NCBI GenBank assembly: GCA_013339765.2
Contig: JABSTR010001703.1
Location: 1 to 64,000 of the forward strand
Length of the DNA: 64,000 nucleotides
Source of the DNA: Haemaphysalis longicornis
Lineage: Eukaryota; Arthropoda; Arachnida; Ixodida; Ixodidae
Direction of reading: 5' to 3'
This document shows, one piece after another, positions 63,632 to 64,000 of the stretch (position 1 is the stretch's first letter; every line of letters begins with the position of its first letter). Position numbers and translations under genes: made by a program. The notes beneath the pieces are model-generated. The model saw only the letters and a list, made by a program, of their open reading frames with translations, was not told the DNA's origin and searched no databases.

Positions 63632-64000
63632 GTTAAGACTTCAACCAGGCTCGCGTCATGCTCAGCTTGAGTCTTTCCCACACAAGAATATCATCAAGAT
63701 AGCAAACCACATTTTTGCAATTTTTTAAGATCTGAGACATCATTTTTTGAAAAACCGCAGGCGCCGACGCCAGACCAAACACACCCGTTTAAACCTGAAT
63801 AAACCTTCATGAGTCACGAAGTTAGTTAAGTCCCTACTGCCCTCTTCCAGCAACGACTGATGATAAGCCGACGCCAAGTCAAGCTTAGAAAAACAAACAG
63901 CACCATGAAACATCTGCAACAGCTCTTCAACATGCGGTAAAGGATACCCATCAATGATAATTGCCTTATTCGGTTCCCGGAGGTCCACACACAGCCGAAT
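63632..64000 (-). pseudogene. Element F reverse transcriptase, central part
   Basis: Blocks at 63988-63740 include the palm start FSKLDLASAYHQSLLEEGSR and FVTHEGLFRFKRV. After frame changes the catalytic box appears as CYLDDILVWEKTQAEHD at about 63705-63655. RT is thus broken twice here. The N-terminal part is outside the window. Confidence 0.8.

Larger units (their letters stand above)
61306..64000 (-). mobile_element. Ty3/gypsy retrotransposon F, 3' half
   Basis: The minus strand carries RT (right edge to 63.6 kb), RNase H and integrase in normal gypsy order, then a C-terminal extension ending TRPRRKTKQPQWLRDYVR with a stop near 61306, and the LTR. The element continues beyond the right edge. 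Only two or three frame breaks are seen, so it is younger than D and C. Confidence 0.85.

Noticed and set aside
1..64000. CRISPR array, operon, prophage or bacterial defence locus
   Set aside because: No regularly spaced repeats and no compact gene clusters; the content is eukaryotic mobile elements throughout.

Overview
This window looks like a piece of a large, repeat-rich arthropod genome, most probably a hard tick. I base that on the style of the retroelement proteins, the THAP-type zinc fingers, the tRNA-derived short repeats, the CT-tailed LINEs and the absence of bacterial-style gene packing. I recognise no intact host gene. Nearly everything I can name is a mobile element, and most copies are broken by frameshifts, stops and later insertions.

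Left third (1-22.2 kb): a nested stack of LTR retrotransposons, all on the minus strand. Outermost is Ty3/gypsy element D. Its gag is split between 22.2-21.7 kb and 4.18-3.5 kb, followed by protease, linker and reverse transcriptase (RT) running off the left edge. D is interrupted by element C (4185-21691, target-site duplication CAGTG). C is interrupted by element A (4664-16292, duplication CCCT). A is interrupted by element B (10983-15777, duplication CACGG). D's RT is separately interrupted by a 1.7-kb DNA transposon E (799-2476) that carries a THAP-domain ORF. C has its integrase upstream of RT/RNase H, as in Gmr1-type elements, whereas A and B have the usual gypsy order.

Middle (22.2-44.5 kb): 3' ends of LINEs, a long fold-back element at 23.48-23.77 kb, a decayed RNase H-bearing LINE at 25.77-28.52 kb, two diverged copies of a roughly 0.75-kb TATA-containing repeat (29.66 and 43.51 kb), and about 12 kb with no recognisable gene. 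That stretch holds a tRNA-like sequence next to a spacerless 160-bp palindrome at 40.9-41.06 kb.

Right third (44.5-64 kb): a PIF/Harbinger-like element (44512-52176, TTA duplication) that is filled with other elements. These are a Helitron fragment, a LINE whose ORF1 is inverted relative to its ORF2, and two tRNA-like short repeats. Beyond it lie a THAP exon, a 1.64-kb terminal-inverted-repeat element with a 204-bp internal duplication, a miniature LTR element of the TRIM type (57337-58107), a TATA/initiator promoter, a decayed Jockey/CR1-type LINE, and the 3' half of another Ty3/gypsy element (F) with its LTR, running off the right edge.

The genes do not form a pathway. The window is best read as a record of successive insertions, whose order can be worked out from target-site duplications. 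All family names are from motif recognition by eye; no database search was run.
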